Positions 1-27,533 of a DNA stretch of 64,000 nucleotides are shown piece by piece. Position 1 is the stretch's first letter. Every line of letters begins with the position of its first letter. The stretch comes from Omphiscola glabra (lineage: Eukaryota > Mollusca > Gastropoda > Lymnaeidae). The notes beneath the pieces are model-generated. The model searched no databases and had not been told where the DNA came from. It saw nothing but the letters and a program-made list of their open reading frames with translations. Location: contig OZ024809.1 of assembly GCA_964017045.1 (NCBI GenBank), positions 26,156,618 through 26,220,617 of the forward strand, written 5' to 3'. The position numbers and the translations under genes were made by a program.

Positions 1-135
1 TGGGTGGATGGGACTCGTTAACCTTGGACGGCAACTCATCTAAGAGAAGGAAACTCTGAATTCAAACCCGGAGATGAAGTCCCGAAAAGCGGATAACATT
101 GATACAATAAAACATTCCGACAACTCCTGCGACGC
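1..135 (+). repeat. Dispersed repeat family copy 1 (cut by window edge)
   Basis: Shares AAACTCTGAATTCAAACC, GGAGATGAAGTCCCG and ACAACTCCTGCGACG with 612-770 and, reversed, with 16875-17030. No protein is recognised; it is probably an end of a retroelement. Confidence 0.6.
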
Positions 136-611
136 CACAGGTGCCAAGCTGTATATCATCCACATGATGTTCCCTTGGGGTCACCCAGCGGCGTGGAGAG
201 AGGCGATTTGCTGTTGGGAACCAGCTAATAATCCTAGAAAGAATAATCCCAGGCCTTGTGGATTTCGTCCTGTGAATTCCATACCATCGTCACCTTGTGA
301 CGGACGGATGCCAGCAAAAAAAAAAAAAAAAAAAAACAGTCCTGATGTAACTATCTTTTTGCCAACCTCGCCTTCTTTGATAGCTTATTTAGTAAATAAA
401 TACTTTGGTTCTCTTTTTCTTTCTTTTTTTTTTTTTGGTGTTTTTTGTTGTTGTTTGCATTGCAAGCCACTCACCCATGATTAACATGGAATACTTAGTT
501 TTTCGTCTTGTTTCCCGAGTGCTTTCGTTCCGTTTGAAAGTATTGCACAGAAGGATTATGCGGCCCGCACACGTCATTTTGTCAGTTATCCGGCCCACTG
601 TGAAAACAGTT

Positions 612-790
612 AGGGTGACCACTGATCTTAGAGAAGTAAAACTCTGAATTTAAACCTGAAGATGGAGTCCCGTAGGCGGTATGACATTGACACGATACAA
701 ATTATATGACAACTCCTGCGACGTGGAACGCATAAAGCGCACAGCGAAACACAAGACACGCTGCATCCTGGTCTATTTCCAGTCGTCTTG
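612..790 (+). repeat. Dispersed repeat family copy 2
   Basis: Same family as 1-135, with a longer 3' part (GACGTGGAACGCATAAAGCG, then CACAGCGAAACACAAGA) that also occurs reversed near 16890-16925. Confidence 0.65.
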
Positions 791-860
791 AATAAGTCTT
801 TCAATTGAACTAAATAGACAAAGACCAGAGAGTAAGGCTTTCGAACCAAGCAGCTCTGCT

Positions 861-1499
861 TCGCTTTAACAAAATACAGCTCAATTGAAGGCTACTACTC
901 TCAAGTCGAATATGAAGGCTGAACGATAAAATAATAATAATATACTAAGATGTTCTACTGTGTAAAACTACCTTTATGTGGTAGGGTAGGCCCCGTTTTT
1001 TAAATCGCGCCCAACACCAACGCTGTAGTGTAATTTGACCTCGCCCAACACAGGATCGGAATGTTGACCCGAGCTCTGGTCAAGTTCACCCCATTCAGAC
1101 TGACCGACCGGCTCTCCCTCATGGCATAGAATACTTAAATAGTGGGAACCAAAATTTGTGCTTTATAGCTAAGTTAAATAATTTGTATCTCGGGAACCAT
1201 AGTGAATTAAATTATAAATTATATCTAGTTGGGAAAGGGAGTTTATTCGCTATACTTTATTATATTTACAAGTCCCCAACGTCATAGGGTATTTTAACTG
1301 TTAGTAATTAAGAGAGTTTTCACATTCATTTATGGGGGTCCCAACCTGTTTTATTTAAATATCTCAAAAAGTATATAACTCATAGAAATATAAAAATGTA
1401 TCTTAGATAGCGGGTACAAAACTAAGAAAGGACACATTTAATTAATTAGGGATTGGATCCGGGATATCCACTTTAATTTGGGTTGTAGTTTCCAGGGTT
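861..1499. other. AT-rich gene-free stretch
   Basis: No exon, RNA gene or clear repeat boundary seen. Confidence 0.5.
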
Positions 1500-1884
1500 T
1501 GTCAGTTCACCACAGAAAATATGTCAGAAGACAAGTTTTGGACTGTCCAAGTCGGGGCGTGACGTCAGGTTTTCGGGTACGTCCGCGCACGACTATTTAA
1601 GGCGGGCACATTTGGGGAGATTTTTATTCGAGGTTGGAACCGCATCCCTGAAGTGTGTCAGTGTTCATAGCGGCCCATTTGGACGCTTTGTATTGTCCCT
1701 TTCCTGCACCTTTCCTTTTATTTCCTTTTCGGGACCTTTCCTTTACTTCTCTTTGTTAGTTTCCAAATAAAAGCTATAGTCCTCAGACCTGCATTTTCTT
1801 AGTTTGTTTTAGTAAAACTATCAGCCATCAGTATCATCACACATCACCACTCGGCTACAGTATTTTGGCGCTGCGAGCAGGGTT
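1500..1884 (+). mobile_element. LTR retrotransposon fragment: LTR-like promoter/poly(A) region and primer-binding site
   Basis: TATTTAA box at 1594-1600, AATAAA at 1766-1771, then TGGCGCTGCGAGCAGGGTT at 1866-1884. The last motif is complementary, with one mismatch, to the 3' end of a metazoan tRNA-Ser(UGA) plus CCA, the usual layout of an LTR followed by a primer-binding site. The left LTR border is a guess (TGTCAG at 1500). No gag/pol and no second LTR are seen downstream, so this is a fragment. Confidence 0.5.
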
Positions 1885-2160
1885 TTAAAAGTGTGTCACA
1901 CGCACACACACAACACCCTCCAGTAGCCAACTATCATCTGTCAGTCACATCATCACATTACCACTTGTCTTTTTTTAGTTTCCAAAATCAACACAGTAAG
2001 ACATATACATATAATCTGGATAGCCTATATGTATCAACATTCCTAATTTGTTTTATATTTGTAACTAAACCCTTGTTACAAGTTGTTAGAAACATTTCTT
2101 GTAAATATTGTAGAGAACATTGACTCGTCTCTGTTCTATAGCCCGTTCTCGGACGTTGAT

Positions 2161-2592
2161 TGGATGGTAAAACTTGCTTCAACTGTCACTCGTATTTGGA
2201 TGGTAACACGTGCTTCAACTGTCACTCGTATTTGGATGGTAACACTTGCTTCAACTGTCACTCGTATTTGGATGGTAACACTTGCTTCAACTGTCACTCG
2301 TATTTGGATGGTAACACTTGCTTCAACTGTCACTCGTATTTGGATGGTAACACTTGCTTCAACTGTCACTCGTATTTGGATGGTAACACTTGCTTCAACT
2401 GTCACTCGTATTTGGATGGTAACACTTGCTTCAACTGTCACTCGTATTTGGATGGTAACACTTGCTTCAACTGTCACTCGTATTTGGATGGTAACACTTG
2501 CTTCAACTGTCACTCGTATTTGGATGGTAACACTTGCTTCAACTGTCACTCGTATTTGGATGGTAACACTTGCTTCAACTGTCACTCGTATT
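2161..2592. repeat. Minisatellite, 12 copies of a 36-bp unit
   Basis: Unit begins TGGATGGTAACACTTGCTTC and ends TCACTCGTATT. Only the first two copies differ, by single bases. Because 36 is a multiple of three, several frames stay open on both strands; these are not counted as genes. Confidence 0.97.
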
Positions 2593-2859
2593 TCATCAAT
2601 CAGACAACTCAACGAGGCTACTTCGCTTTGACTCTCTCTCATCTCGCACTCAACTCTGACTGTCCCGGTTGTCTCTCTCTCCCTCTCTCTCTCTCTCTAC
2701 TGTATCCTCTCGACTGTCATCTACTCATATCCGTCGGAGCTCACTCCGACTGTCCGCCTCCTGTCCGGCTGAGTTCTCCTTTTATAAGTCCCGCATCCCT
2801 GGAGATTCCTTCACGGGGCTTTAATCTATTTCTACATCTCCGGTACTAAATACGTCACA

Positions 2860-3065
2860 TAGGGAAATGGTGTTGGTGCGCCGAGCGCGAGCTCTTAGTG
2901 CCCCCCCCCCCCGGCACACCCCCACACGGCCCGACGACAGGCTTCCCCGTCGCCAGACCGCACGGAAGCGCGCCGGGAACCTCCCCCCTGGCCTGGGGGA
3001 CGCCCGGTCGGCCGAAAACGCTGCGTCTAAAGCGTTCGCAGCCCACTTTCAGATACTAAAAATTC
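2860..3065 (+). repeat. GC-rich element relic related to 62.3-63.4 kb
   Basis: GGAAATGGTGTTGGTGCGCC and GAAAACGCTGCGTCTAAAGC are close to GGAAATGGCGTCAGTGGGCC (62355) and GAAGACGCTGCGTTTAAAGT (63319). Its base composition is unlike the surrounding AT-rich DNA. Confidence 0.6.
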
Positions 3066-3099
3066 CCTTCCGTCTAAATGGTCATAAACAATAGCCAAT

Positions 3100-3660
3100 T
3101 CTGTCACCGTAAATGTCGTCACGGTGCAATCTGACACCCTATACGACAGTCTGTCCTACCTAAGTTCTCCCCACCCTCGGTTTGCCTGGACATTACTCAT
3201 ACACTGACCACCCGCCTCTACATTCCAATGTCTTGATTTATACACCGCCAAAGTCGCTGGACTCTCCACAATTTTTAGCGACGGATTCGAAACTATGATT
3301 AGCGACCAGTAAATAATGCAAAGCACATAGTGTGTTGGTGTGTTGCTTTTGTCTGCAGGCGGTTACATCCAACTTTTGCTTCATAAGCATATCATCCATT
3401 AATAGGAGTAAGCAATAGAAAATGAAGCAACTAGTAGCAAGGGTACGCAGTCAATTCGGCCCATTCGCATTACAGATTCACTTAGGTGGGGGAAACGGCG
3501 GTGATCGTAGTTTTAAATGAAAATATTTAATCAAATGCAATCAGACAACAATCAAACATTCATAAACGTCAAGAATTACAGTGTAATGGTTAAAATCCTT
3601 TAAATAAATGTTGGTGAAAATAACTTATTCTTTGCAAGTAGTTTCAGTTACATACTGCTT
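3100..3660. other. Gene-free stretch
   Basis: Nothing recognised. Confidence 0.5.
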
Positions 3661-3926
3661 TTCTTGTGACGTCACAGCGATTTAAACCACCCCCCCCCCC
3701 TTTTTTTTTTCGTCACACGTCGTCAAAAAATGTAAACCCCCCCCCCCCCTTTTTTTTTCGTCACACGTCGTCAAAAAATGTAAACCCCCCCCCCTTTTTT
3801 TTTTCGTCACACGTCGTCAAAAAATGTAAAACCCCCCCCCTTTTTTTTTCGTCACACGTCGTCAAAAAATGTAACCCCCCCCCCCTTTTTGTTAGACGCA
3901 TGACGTCATTTATGGATGGCCCTTAA
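3660..3926. repeat. Poly-C/poly-T tandem repeat bounded by TGACGT motifs
   Basis: About four copies of a 46-50 bp unit: poly-C, poly-T, CGTCACACGTCGTC, AAAAAATGTAAA. It ends GACGCATGACGTCATTTATG then GATGGCCCT, the same terminal motif as at 8027-8051 and, reversed, at 6798-6822. This is a decayed member of that family, internally expanded. Confidence 0.65.
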
Positions 3927-3939
3927 GCCAATGTGTTGT

Positions 3940-6790
3940 TTCCAGTATATAGGGGCAAATCCTATAGCGGCTTCTTGAACATGGTTCAGTCCCAATGTCA
4001 TGTGAGAGGGATCGGTCTAAGGCGACTGCGAACCACAGGCTAACTTAGATTTGTATACCATCTGAAAACAATCATGGAGGGGATGTGAATACCTTGTTAG
4101 TGTCACGGTCTGCAAGGAGTATGTGACGATTCTTGATGAAGAATATATTTTTGGCAATCACATTGTGAGGGTGGTCTAAGAAGTTGGAAAAAGGGGTATC
4201 GAGTCTTTTCATGTTTGGTGATGGAAGATGAAATTATTAAGTACGATAACTATAATTGTCAGTTGGTTTGTAGTAGGCACATTTGAATATTCCGTCTTCT
4301 TTTCAGGTAAGGGTAATGACCAAGACTAAGAACGTTTACAAAATTCTCAGAGGCTTTTGAAGTAAATTTAATACATACGTGGAATGTGTTAGAAAATCAA
4401 GATGGGTGGAATGAGTTATCAATCAATTGTTGGAGTTTCCATGGTTTCTGTTGCGTCGTCTATTAAGAGACATAATATTGATAATAAGTAGGCTATATTT
4501 TTTATCCAGTCTAATATTTTCAACTTCATAATATATAGTAGGATGGTGGCTTTCATTCAAATATATATGTTTTTTATTCGAAAAAATAAATAAGGCAAGA
4601 GACAAACGCAGTATAACTTTCATTTTATTTCCTAAAAGTTGTAAATAATAAACGTTTCAAATTCAAGGCACATCACTCTGCAGGTAGCTCATTAAGAATT
4701 TGAGTACCGGTACACCACATTTTTTAGATATCTGAATACTTTTCTGAATTTTTGAAATAAAATAAGAGAAAATAACATTTGAACTTTTCAAAGCTAACTT
4801 GTATTCTAAGATTAAAATTAGCCAAGGCAAAAAGAATCATTGATCGTCGGCCCTCAAAATATAGAAGAAATATATAGAAGAGGAACAATTATTTCTATTA
4901 ATTTGAAACTAAAATCAATTTTCACATTTCATTTTAAATATTGTATTGTGATCAAATAAAAATTCAATATAAAATACATTTTCTACATTCTATGTTTTTT
5001 TGAGTCTGAATTGCATAGTAATTTCTGAATCAAATATTTTTTTATTTTTTTAAAATCTGATTAAAATTTTTTTTTTTTAAAATGGGGGTGGGGAGGATCC
5101 AATTTGGGTTTAAAATATTAGGTGAACAATGACACTATCTCATGATTTCTACTTTTACAGGATATTTTTTTAATGATTTAATGAAGCCCTAGCTTAGAAA
5201 TTATTGCTCCTCTAATATATATATATATATATATATATGTAGGCAAAAGTTGGCACCCTGGTTGTATCTTAGCATTTTAATAATTTTATTAACCCCAAAC
5301 GTTGAAACAAAGAGATTTGACTTCACCATAGAAACAAGAAAGAAAGGGGTAAAAGCTAACATTTCATTTTCATTGAAAAATAATTAAAATAAAATTAAAA
5401 GACCATGATTTACTTTAAAATCTTCAGCTACATAGGCATGACTTAATCTCTAATATTAATAATAGGCCTACACATAGTAGAAATACATTATACAAGTCTC
5501 AAAATGAGCCATTCTGTGTGGCATTTCATTATCATTTCAATACTCAGTTGCTATTTTTGTTTACATGCTTATTGCTAAAAATACAATTATTTGTTCACAT
5601 GACCACCAGTAATTATAGACATCCTAGTAAGATATTCATACACAACAATTAAAACACTGGCCATAATAGTCAAGCAAAAACAGAAGGCGGAATAAAGGGG
5701 GAAAATTAAATTAAATTAGTCTATTTTCTTGATAAACGTCAAATTATTTTTTTCCTCCTTTAAATATTTTTATGATAATTTTTACTTTCTTATTAATGTG
5801 TGGACTTGGAATAAAATAAAAATGGAATTGTAATATTGTTGAAGAAATTGAATGATTATATTATTATAAAAGAATTTAAGGGTTATCTTTTATTAATCAC
5901 TGGAGGAGAGGACACTAAATAGACTAACACAGACATGAGGTGGTGAGGCTGATATTATTTTATCATAATGAGTAAAATCTCATTTATTTTATGATTATGA
6001 TTAATGGTTAGGCCTACATTTGAAGGCTTATAAACCATTCAATACAGATGAAAATTCCCATTATAAATATCCATCTTTTTGTACATTAAGGTTTCTTAAA
6101 AAATCAATCTTTAATTAATTATAATTATCAGTTATAAATGACAGTCCAATGACTTAGAATATGTATAGTATCATAGTTAAAACTTGTTAAAAGTGTTTAT
6201 CTTAAATAATCTAATTTTCTTATTTTAAGAAAACAATAATTTTCCAAGACATTTTAAGCAAACTAAAATAATCCTCAAAATAAAAATTTCACTAAATAGT
6301 TATTCACAATACAAAATAGGTAGGCCTATATTGAAAATCAAAATTGAGAAATTGCAAGAAACCAAATACGCAAAAAATATATTTTAGAAAGAAGAACTGG
6401 AAATAAATATCTTAATTCCTTGAACTAATGGCTGGATAACTTATTGTAACTTTTAAAATTCGGACTTAATAATATGTCTCTCTCTCAACAAAGCCTCCTG
6501 GGTGCATTCGGAGGATATAACGCCTTATTTCATCCATAAGCCACAATACTATAGTGTAGGACATGGGGTACAACCAATAGATAGGCCTGAAATCAAAAGA
6601 AATGTTGGAAGTCAAGTGGGAATACTTTTTACTTACAAATTTTAATGTTATGACTTTTAAGAGCTCACTTGTCCAGTTATTGAGTTTAGTAATAAGTGTA
6701 TTTTTAAACTAAAATGCCATTTCGAAAAGCCAATGAAAAGATTTATTTATAATTTTTAATTGTTGAGACATACAAAAAACAACTGCTGTA
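3940..6790. other. AT-rich gene-free stretch
   Basis: Only a (TA)n microsatellite at about 5213-5238 and homopolymer runs are seen. The missing ATPase 3' exons were looked for here and not found. Confidence 0.5.
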
Positions 6791-6797
6791 GGCTTTG

Positions 6798-8052
6798 GGG
6801 CCATCCATAAATGTCGTCACGCAAAATTTGCCGATTTTTTACACCCCCATCCTTTCCCCTCATCCTCACAAAAATTTGGACCCCCCCCCTCAAATATAAG
6901 GAAAAAATCTCTGCAACCCACCCCCCCAACTATAAAAAGTCCCTGAGTCCACTACTGTCCTTTACAAACCCCTTCAGAAATTCACCTCCAGTGGATATCA
7001 AATTATCACACCCATGTCAGAAAGATTTCCCTAGAACAGTGATACTTAACCAGGGATAAAAGTACCTCCCCAGCCCTGAGGTGTGGAAGACCAGAAAATT
7101 GTATTTAGCGGCGCAACGGTTGACACCATCTCAGGGGGGTGACACCAAATTGAAAAATAGCGTAATTACAGAGTACACACTGCCAGGTCTAACTTATAAA
7201 ACTATCCTTTGATAACAATTGGCGATTCTAAGTACAAGTTACAGTTCTTAAATAAATTTACCCCCTGACCTTCAATTAATTTGGGGGGTGGGGTAGTGAC
7301 ACAATGAGCATACTGGAAAGGGGTGACACCAACCCTGGCTACGCCTCTAATTATATTTGCTGTCATTGCTAGTTGTTGCTGCTTTTTTTTTTTTTTTAAA
7401 GTTTTTATGCATTTTGATTAGCAGCAGTAAATATTTTACTGGTGAATTTTGTTGGAAAATTGCATGCATTGATTATTTTTCCCGTTGTTTATAAAAAGTT
7501 AATTAAAGAAATAAAACCATGATAATTATTTAATTATTTTAAATTTTATTACAATATAATTTAGGCTATATGGTGGGGGAGGGATGTTTTAAACGGAGTG
7601 GGCCTGCAGTGCTGCAAAAAATGTTAAGAATCCCTGCCCTAGAGCATTTACTAGGATTGCCACCCTCCGGCCCCAGTGGTAAACCATTTTTTTCCGTTCC
7701 ATCCCAGTTCCCGTGTCCACATTAATTTAAGCCATAAATTCTCATGACTGTCATTATAACTACATTCCGATTCTCCTTCTACTTGGCATTCTGTAACTTG
7801 ATCAGAGGCCATTTTTCAGACCTGGAATACCTGTACTAGTAGTTTAAAAATAAAATAATTATAATTGTTGTTTAAAAAAATAATGTTAAAAATGTATGTA
7901 ATTTAGGGTAATTAAGTGCAATTCTTTACTACAATGTTCCGCTTTTCATGTGACGTCACATGGCTTGAGGCCCCCCCCTCCTCACACATCGTTACAAAAA
8001 TCTGACCTCCCTCCCCGCACCATACGCGTGACGTCATTTATGGATGGCCCTA
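6798..8052. mobile_element. Element(s) with GGGCCATCCATAAATG terminal inverted repeats
   Basis: Left end GGGCCATCCATAAATGTCGT then CACGC; the right end, reversed, reads GGGCCATCCATAAATGACGT then CACGC, about 25 bases with one difference. It may be one element split by the nested 600-bp hAT-like insertion, or two short relatives side by side. Confidence 0.6.
7037..7636. mobile_element. hAT-like nonautonomous element with target-site duplication
   Basis: Starts CAGTGATACTTAACCAGGG and ends GTTAAGAATCCCTG, inverted-repeat ends of the common CAGTGGTTCTTAACC type. It is flanked by CCCTAGAA (7029-7036) and CCCTAGAG (7637-7644), an 8-bp duplication with one change. No transposase was seen. Confidence 0.7.
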
Positions 8053-8059
8053 AACGATA

Positions 8060-10796
8060 AAATCTTATGAATAGGATTGATAGAAATAGTCCATCTGACT
8101 GTTTATTAGGGACTCTTAAGAAAATAACTTGGCTATTTGTATTACGAAATAGTTGTATTTGTGTGACAAAAATACTTGCAGGCCCATTACTTTATTTTAT
8201 CGCATGAGATTTGCAAATATTTCCCAATTATTGCCTGGTATTTTCAATCAGCTATGAAATTAAAATTGTATTTAACTTTTTACCTTATCTAACATAATCA
8301 TAATTTCATGTATTTCCTCATAATCCTCAAAATCTGTGAGAAATTATTGTTGGAACATTTTCTTTTTTGTAACATATGCCTATATCTTATCATTGTAGAC
8401 TTTCATTTCTAATACAATGGGTGCCGGTATTGTGTGTAAAATAATTACAACTACAAGAGAAACTTTGCTTTTAAATATTGAAAATATTATTATTATTAGG
8501 TAGTTTTATAAAGCGCAGTACCCCACCCACTTTAAAATAATCTGAACCCGATATGAATATCAAAATAATTTGAGCCCCCTGGTAGAATTTTATCACAACA
8601 GCATATTATTTTGCCTGTGGTGCATTTGAAAATTTTCAATATTATTTTCTTTAATTATTGAATGAAAAGAGATTCTCTCATCAAAAGTACGGTACCTGAG
8701 AAATTGGACTTTCAAAAACGACATGAAAGGAAGATATGCGATGCAAAGGGCAAGAACAGTTTCAAAGACTAGAGATGAGTTCAGGACCCAGTTGCTGAAA
8801 AAAAACCATCAACATAGCCTACATGGACTAATTGTATTAAAAGACAGGATTAGCGTACGGAAAAACATTGACAAGGAGATATGTGATATGGAGCAGTGAT
8901 ACTTATGTGAGTGGTTAAACGGTAATAAGGGGAGAGACTACAATCAGTTTAGGTAAAAGGAAGTGAGTGAAAGAAAGTATGAAAATACATTTTTTTAAAA
9001 GTTTTTTTCCGGTTTTCCCATACTTTGTTTCACTTTCACTCATTTCCTTATCAGCGATTAAATAGTTGTTAAATTAATTTTTTTAAACATGACAGAAAAA
9101 TAGCATAAAATTATCTCTCTGATCTTATTAGACATCATCATGATGTTAATTGGGTTCAACTGAGTCATAATATTTTCAGCTGAGAGCAAATCAGTTTTTG
9201 GAATATTATAGTATGATGACTATAAAAATTAAATAATGAGGGGATAGAATAATTTCAAGAAAATAGAAACATGGAGTATTCTATTGATGGCAGAAGTTTT
9301 TAGTGTTCAGAATTCTTATGTTTAAAAGAACATAAAAAAACATCTAAGTTTTCAAGAGATGAATTCACAGATTAATTAAGATGAAGAATGGCAAATAATA
9401 TACTAAACACAAGTGCTCTGTTGTTAATTGCACATTGTTTAAATGACAGCTATGCCATCATCATTTTTGTTTGGGTTTTTTTTTGCTTTTTCAAAATTTC
9501 ACTACTTTTGTAAACATGTAAATATAACTTTAAAATAGTTGATAAAACGTATTTTGAAAATTAAAAGAAAACAATTTTCAAAACAATTCATTTTGACCTA
9601 CTTCATTCCATGTGAAAACAAAGAAAGTCTCCGAGTTTTAGAAATTATCAAATCAGCCCACTGTACAATAACAATACTGACAAAGAATGCAGTGTGGCAG
9701 GTCTGTTCAAGGCGTTTACGCTGACAATATGTCTGCGGATAGTTTTAATTACGTTTGAAAAGTCATATTAATCATGAAAGTATTCATTGATATTGTTTTT
9801 TACTTATTGCCACTAGGGCGTAGATTGCATGCTAGGATTCAGTTAAAGTTTTGACTCCAAAGTGGAGTATTTTTTCTTCGATGACACTATAAAACAAGCG
9901 CTAAAAATAGAAGTGGCTGAACTTGACCCTTGACCAAAATAAGGACAAAATGGGTGGAAGGTGACACAAATTGGGTGTTAGAGTAGGGCTTTGGTACCAA
10001 CTTTCTCACAAACATGTCTACAAACTATGTATAGCCCTGGTAGCCATCAATAGCAGGGGCTCTTCTCTCCATAATTAGATTTAGGAGAAGGCTATCTGCT
10101 TTGAGATTTAAAAAAATGCAAACGGTAAAATCTCTATGAAAGATTCTTTGAGAAAGATTCTTGTGTAAATATCTTAAACTCTGTCTTTGCTACAAACTGT
10201 TGAAAGGGACAGTCTCAGCTCAACAGTCTCAGCTCAACTCTGGTCTCTCAACATTATAAATTACTGTTTAAATGGATCTGTCCAGTCTCAGCTCAGTTCT
10301 GGTCTCTCTACCTACTATTATAAAATTACTGTTTAACTGGGTCTGTCTCCATTCCCTACTTCAACTCAACTGTCCTAGTCCAAAAAAAGCTCTATCTGTA
10401 CCTTATCTTTAATTATTTGCACAACTAAAAAACTCAATTTTTTCTCAGCTATATATTTACCCTGTTTCTCTTATTTCACACCCTCATTATTCCTTATAAA
10501 ATTGATGTGACTAAATTTGACTATATATTTTATAGCCGTTCTCTAATACCCCCTAGTCATTTATGATAAATAACTTTATCAGAGATAAATAAAAGATATA
10601 ATGTAAACTGGCTGATCACGTCAGGCTACTTTTTTTTTAATTTGTAAAAAAAGAGTTCCCTTGCTCAAAGCCAGTGAGAAATTAAAAGTTTACAATAGAT
10701 GTTAAATTTTGATATTTTTGCAATACTTTCAAATTTGTTAAAAACTAAGCAACTAAATATTAACTGAACTTAAGTTGACTGTAGGTATAGTCATAC
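8060..10796. other. Gene-free stretch downstream of the last visible ATPase exon
   Basis: Contains an imperfect hairpin at about 8950-9050 (AAGGAAGTGAGTGAAAGAAA and its reverse) and a two-copy ~66-bp direct repeat at 10222-10352. No exon found. Confidence 0.5.
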
Positions 10797-25670
<14,874 letters not shown>

Positions 25671-25818
25671 TTCTGCTTTTCTGTGATTTTAATACTTTTA
25701 TATCATTGGAATTTCTTTTTCTTATTTAAATGGTGTTAGAGAATGAATGCATGGAGCCACAACAGCGCTCTGTCACATTGGCAGTTTTGTAATAAATATG
25801 TAACATTCCTGTGTGGGC

Positions 25819-25914
25819 CAGAGGCGTAGGAAAGGGTAGGGAGGGGCGGCATTTTAGGCCAACTGCAGAGCTCTTTTCGTCCGCCCCAGACGACATTAAC
25901 CATAGCTAGGCCAC
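25819..25914. mobile_element. Short MITE-like sequence just upstream of the ATPase start
   Basis: Ends CAGAGGCGTAGG and, reversed, CAGTGGCCTAGCTATGG resemble common hAT-type MITE termini. The flanking duplication is not clean. Confidence 0.35.
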
Positions 25915-26164
25915 TGCGTTGGGATTTCCTAGCCATCATTCATCGATAATTTGTATTGATAACTATTTTGCTATTTATAATACAAGAAGTCTCCATCGTC
26001 TGACATCACGCATAACTTATTCTTACACGAAAGTAATAGTCCCCCACATTTTTGTTAAGCATAACATTATAATTTCTTCGGAAGAAAAGACAGTTTTAAT
26101 ATCTTTTAGCAATTTTTTATACACCGGTGACTATAGTAATATGGCAATTACACCCAATTCTCTC

Positions 26165-26405
26165 TTTGGGTAAATGCGAAGAGATAGACCCGCGTTTTTT
26201 TACCATGGCCGCCAACTTGATTGCCGTGACCCGTAAAATTAAGAATAAAACCTTTAAAAAATAATGAAAAAAAATCCTAAATGCATTCCTAAACCTAACC
26301 TGAACCCTAAATCTATCCATACACCTAACCTGAACCCTAAAGTCATCAGCAACATAATAATAAAACAGCAACTTAACATAACACGCAAATGACGTCATGG
26401 ACCAA
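26165..26405 (+). repeat. Hairpin/VNTR element family, copy C (shortened)
   Basis: Starts GGGTAAATGCGAAGAGATAG, then CCATGGCCGCCAACTTGATT, two CACCTAACCTGAACCCTAAA-type blocks, and ends ACGCAAATGACGTCATGG. Same family as 42293-43035 and 57322-59305. The VNTR and hairpin second arm are lost. Confidence 0.7.
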
Positions 26406-26419
26406 TCTCTTAGCATTAG

Positions 26420-27530
26420 CCTTATTTACAAGTTACCGTTATTTCAGCTCTAGACCAAGACTGGGCTACAGCACATCATAATAGTGGGGCCCGCAAATAC
26501 CGGTCATCAATAGCAAACACCATGCCGACTAACTCAAAGGCGGATTTTGGTTGATCTTAAAATAATGGTAAACGGAAATGCGTGATTTCAGTGCATTTAA
26601 CACATACTGAAATACGTCATAAAAATTGGCGCGTTAAATGGCTGCTATTTGGTGCGCACTATAATTTTAGACATGGCTAAACCACGCATCTATTCTTATT
26701 CTATATCTTAAGGACCCAAGGTCAATGTACAGATCATTCTGGCCTATAGTTATTTAGAGGGGACTCGCGATGTTTGTGTGCCTGATATTGAAGAGGATGT
26801 TTCACTGGTTGCAAGGGCTCCTCATGGGTATCAGGAACGGGCGTTGGAAGGCCTGGGGCAATAGACGAAAATGTGTCAAGTATTGTTACTTTTGGAAGCT
26901 TGTTCAAGTCCCTCATTGTCTTTGGCAGGAATGAGCAGTTCATTCACAGTGTTCTTGCTGTTATGATATTAACATTTAATTTATATTCATGGCATTGAAG
27001 CATAGACCACAAGCGAAAACTCAATCCTTTCCAACTGAGATGTATACGGCTCGTTCTCCTGATCCAATGGCAGGACAGCTGCCTAACATTGAGGTTCTGG
27101 AACTTGCCAAAATGTGTAGCATGTTCTTCACTCTTAGCAAAAGGCGGTTGGGCCATGTTAAATGGGCACCAAACGTAATCATGAAGACCCACTGCACGGG
27201 GAAACAGTAATTGGTGCATTTGACGACCGAGACTGTGCAACAAAGACGTGTGTGTTACAGCAGAGCCGTTCTTATGATTTTGGGGGCCCTATGCATGAAA
27301 CGTAGGTAGGGGGTCCTGGAACGGAGGGGGGGGGTCCAGGGCTGAGGAGAAAATAGAATTGTGAAGTTGCAAAATAGGCCTCAGACGAGAGATTTATGCA
27401 CCTCCTTTCTTCGCCCTGTCATCCCGACCTATTTTCACCCCATTTGTTGACGTGTAACTTTCCCGACGCCATATCTTTGCCTACATCAGTTTCCCGACTT
27501 AATCTTTTTCTTCGTATATTTAAATGTGGC
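26420..27530. other. Gene-free stretch with unidentified open frames
   Basis: Moderate-length frames on both strands (26944-27243 minus, 26989-27210 plus) have no recognisable domain. They may be transposon-derived. Confidence 0.4.
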
Positions 27531-27533
27531 CGA

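Noticed and set aside
2083..2849. Open frames with a 12-residue Cys-containing repeat (DGNTCFNCHSYL)
   Set aside because: They follow automatically from a 36-bp minisatellite: other frames and the opposite strand are open too, there is no start context or splice signal, and the copies are identical at the DNA level including third positions.
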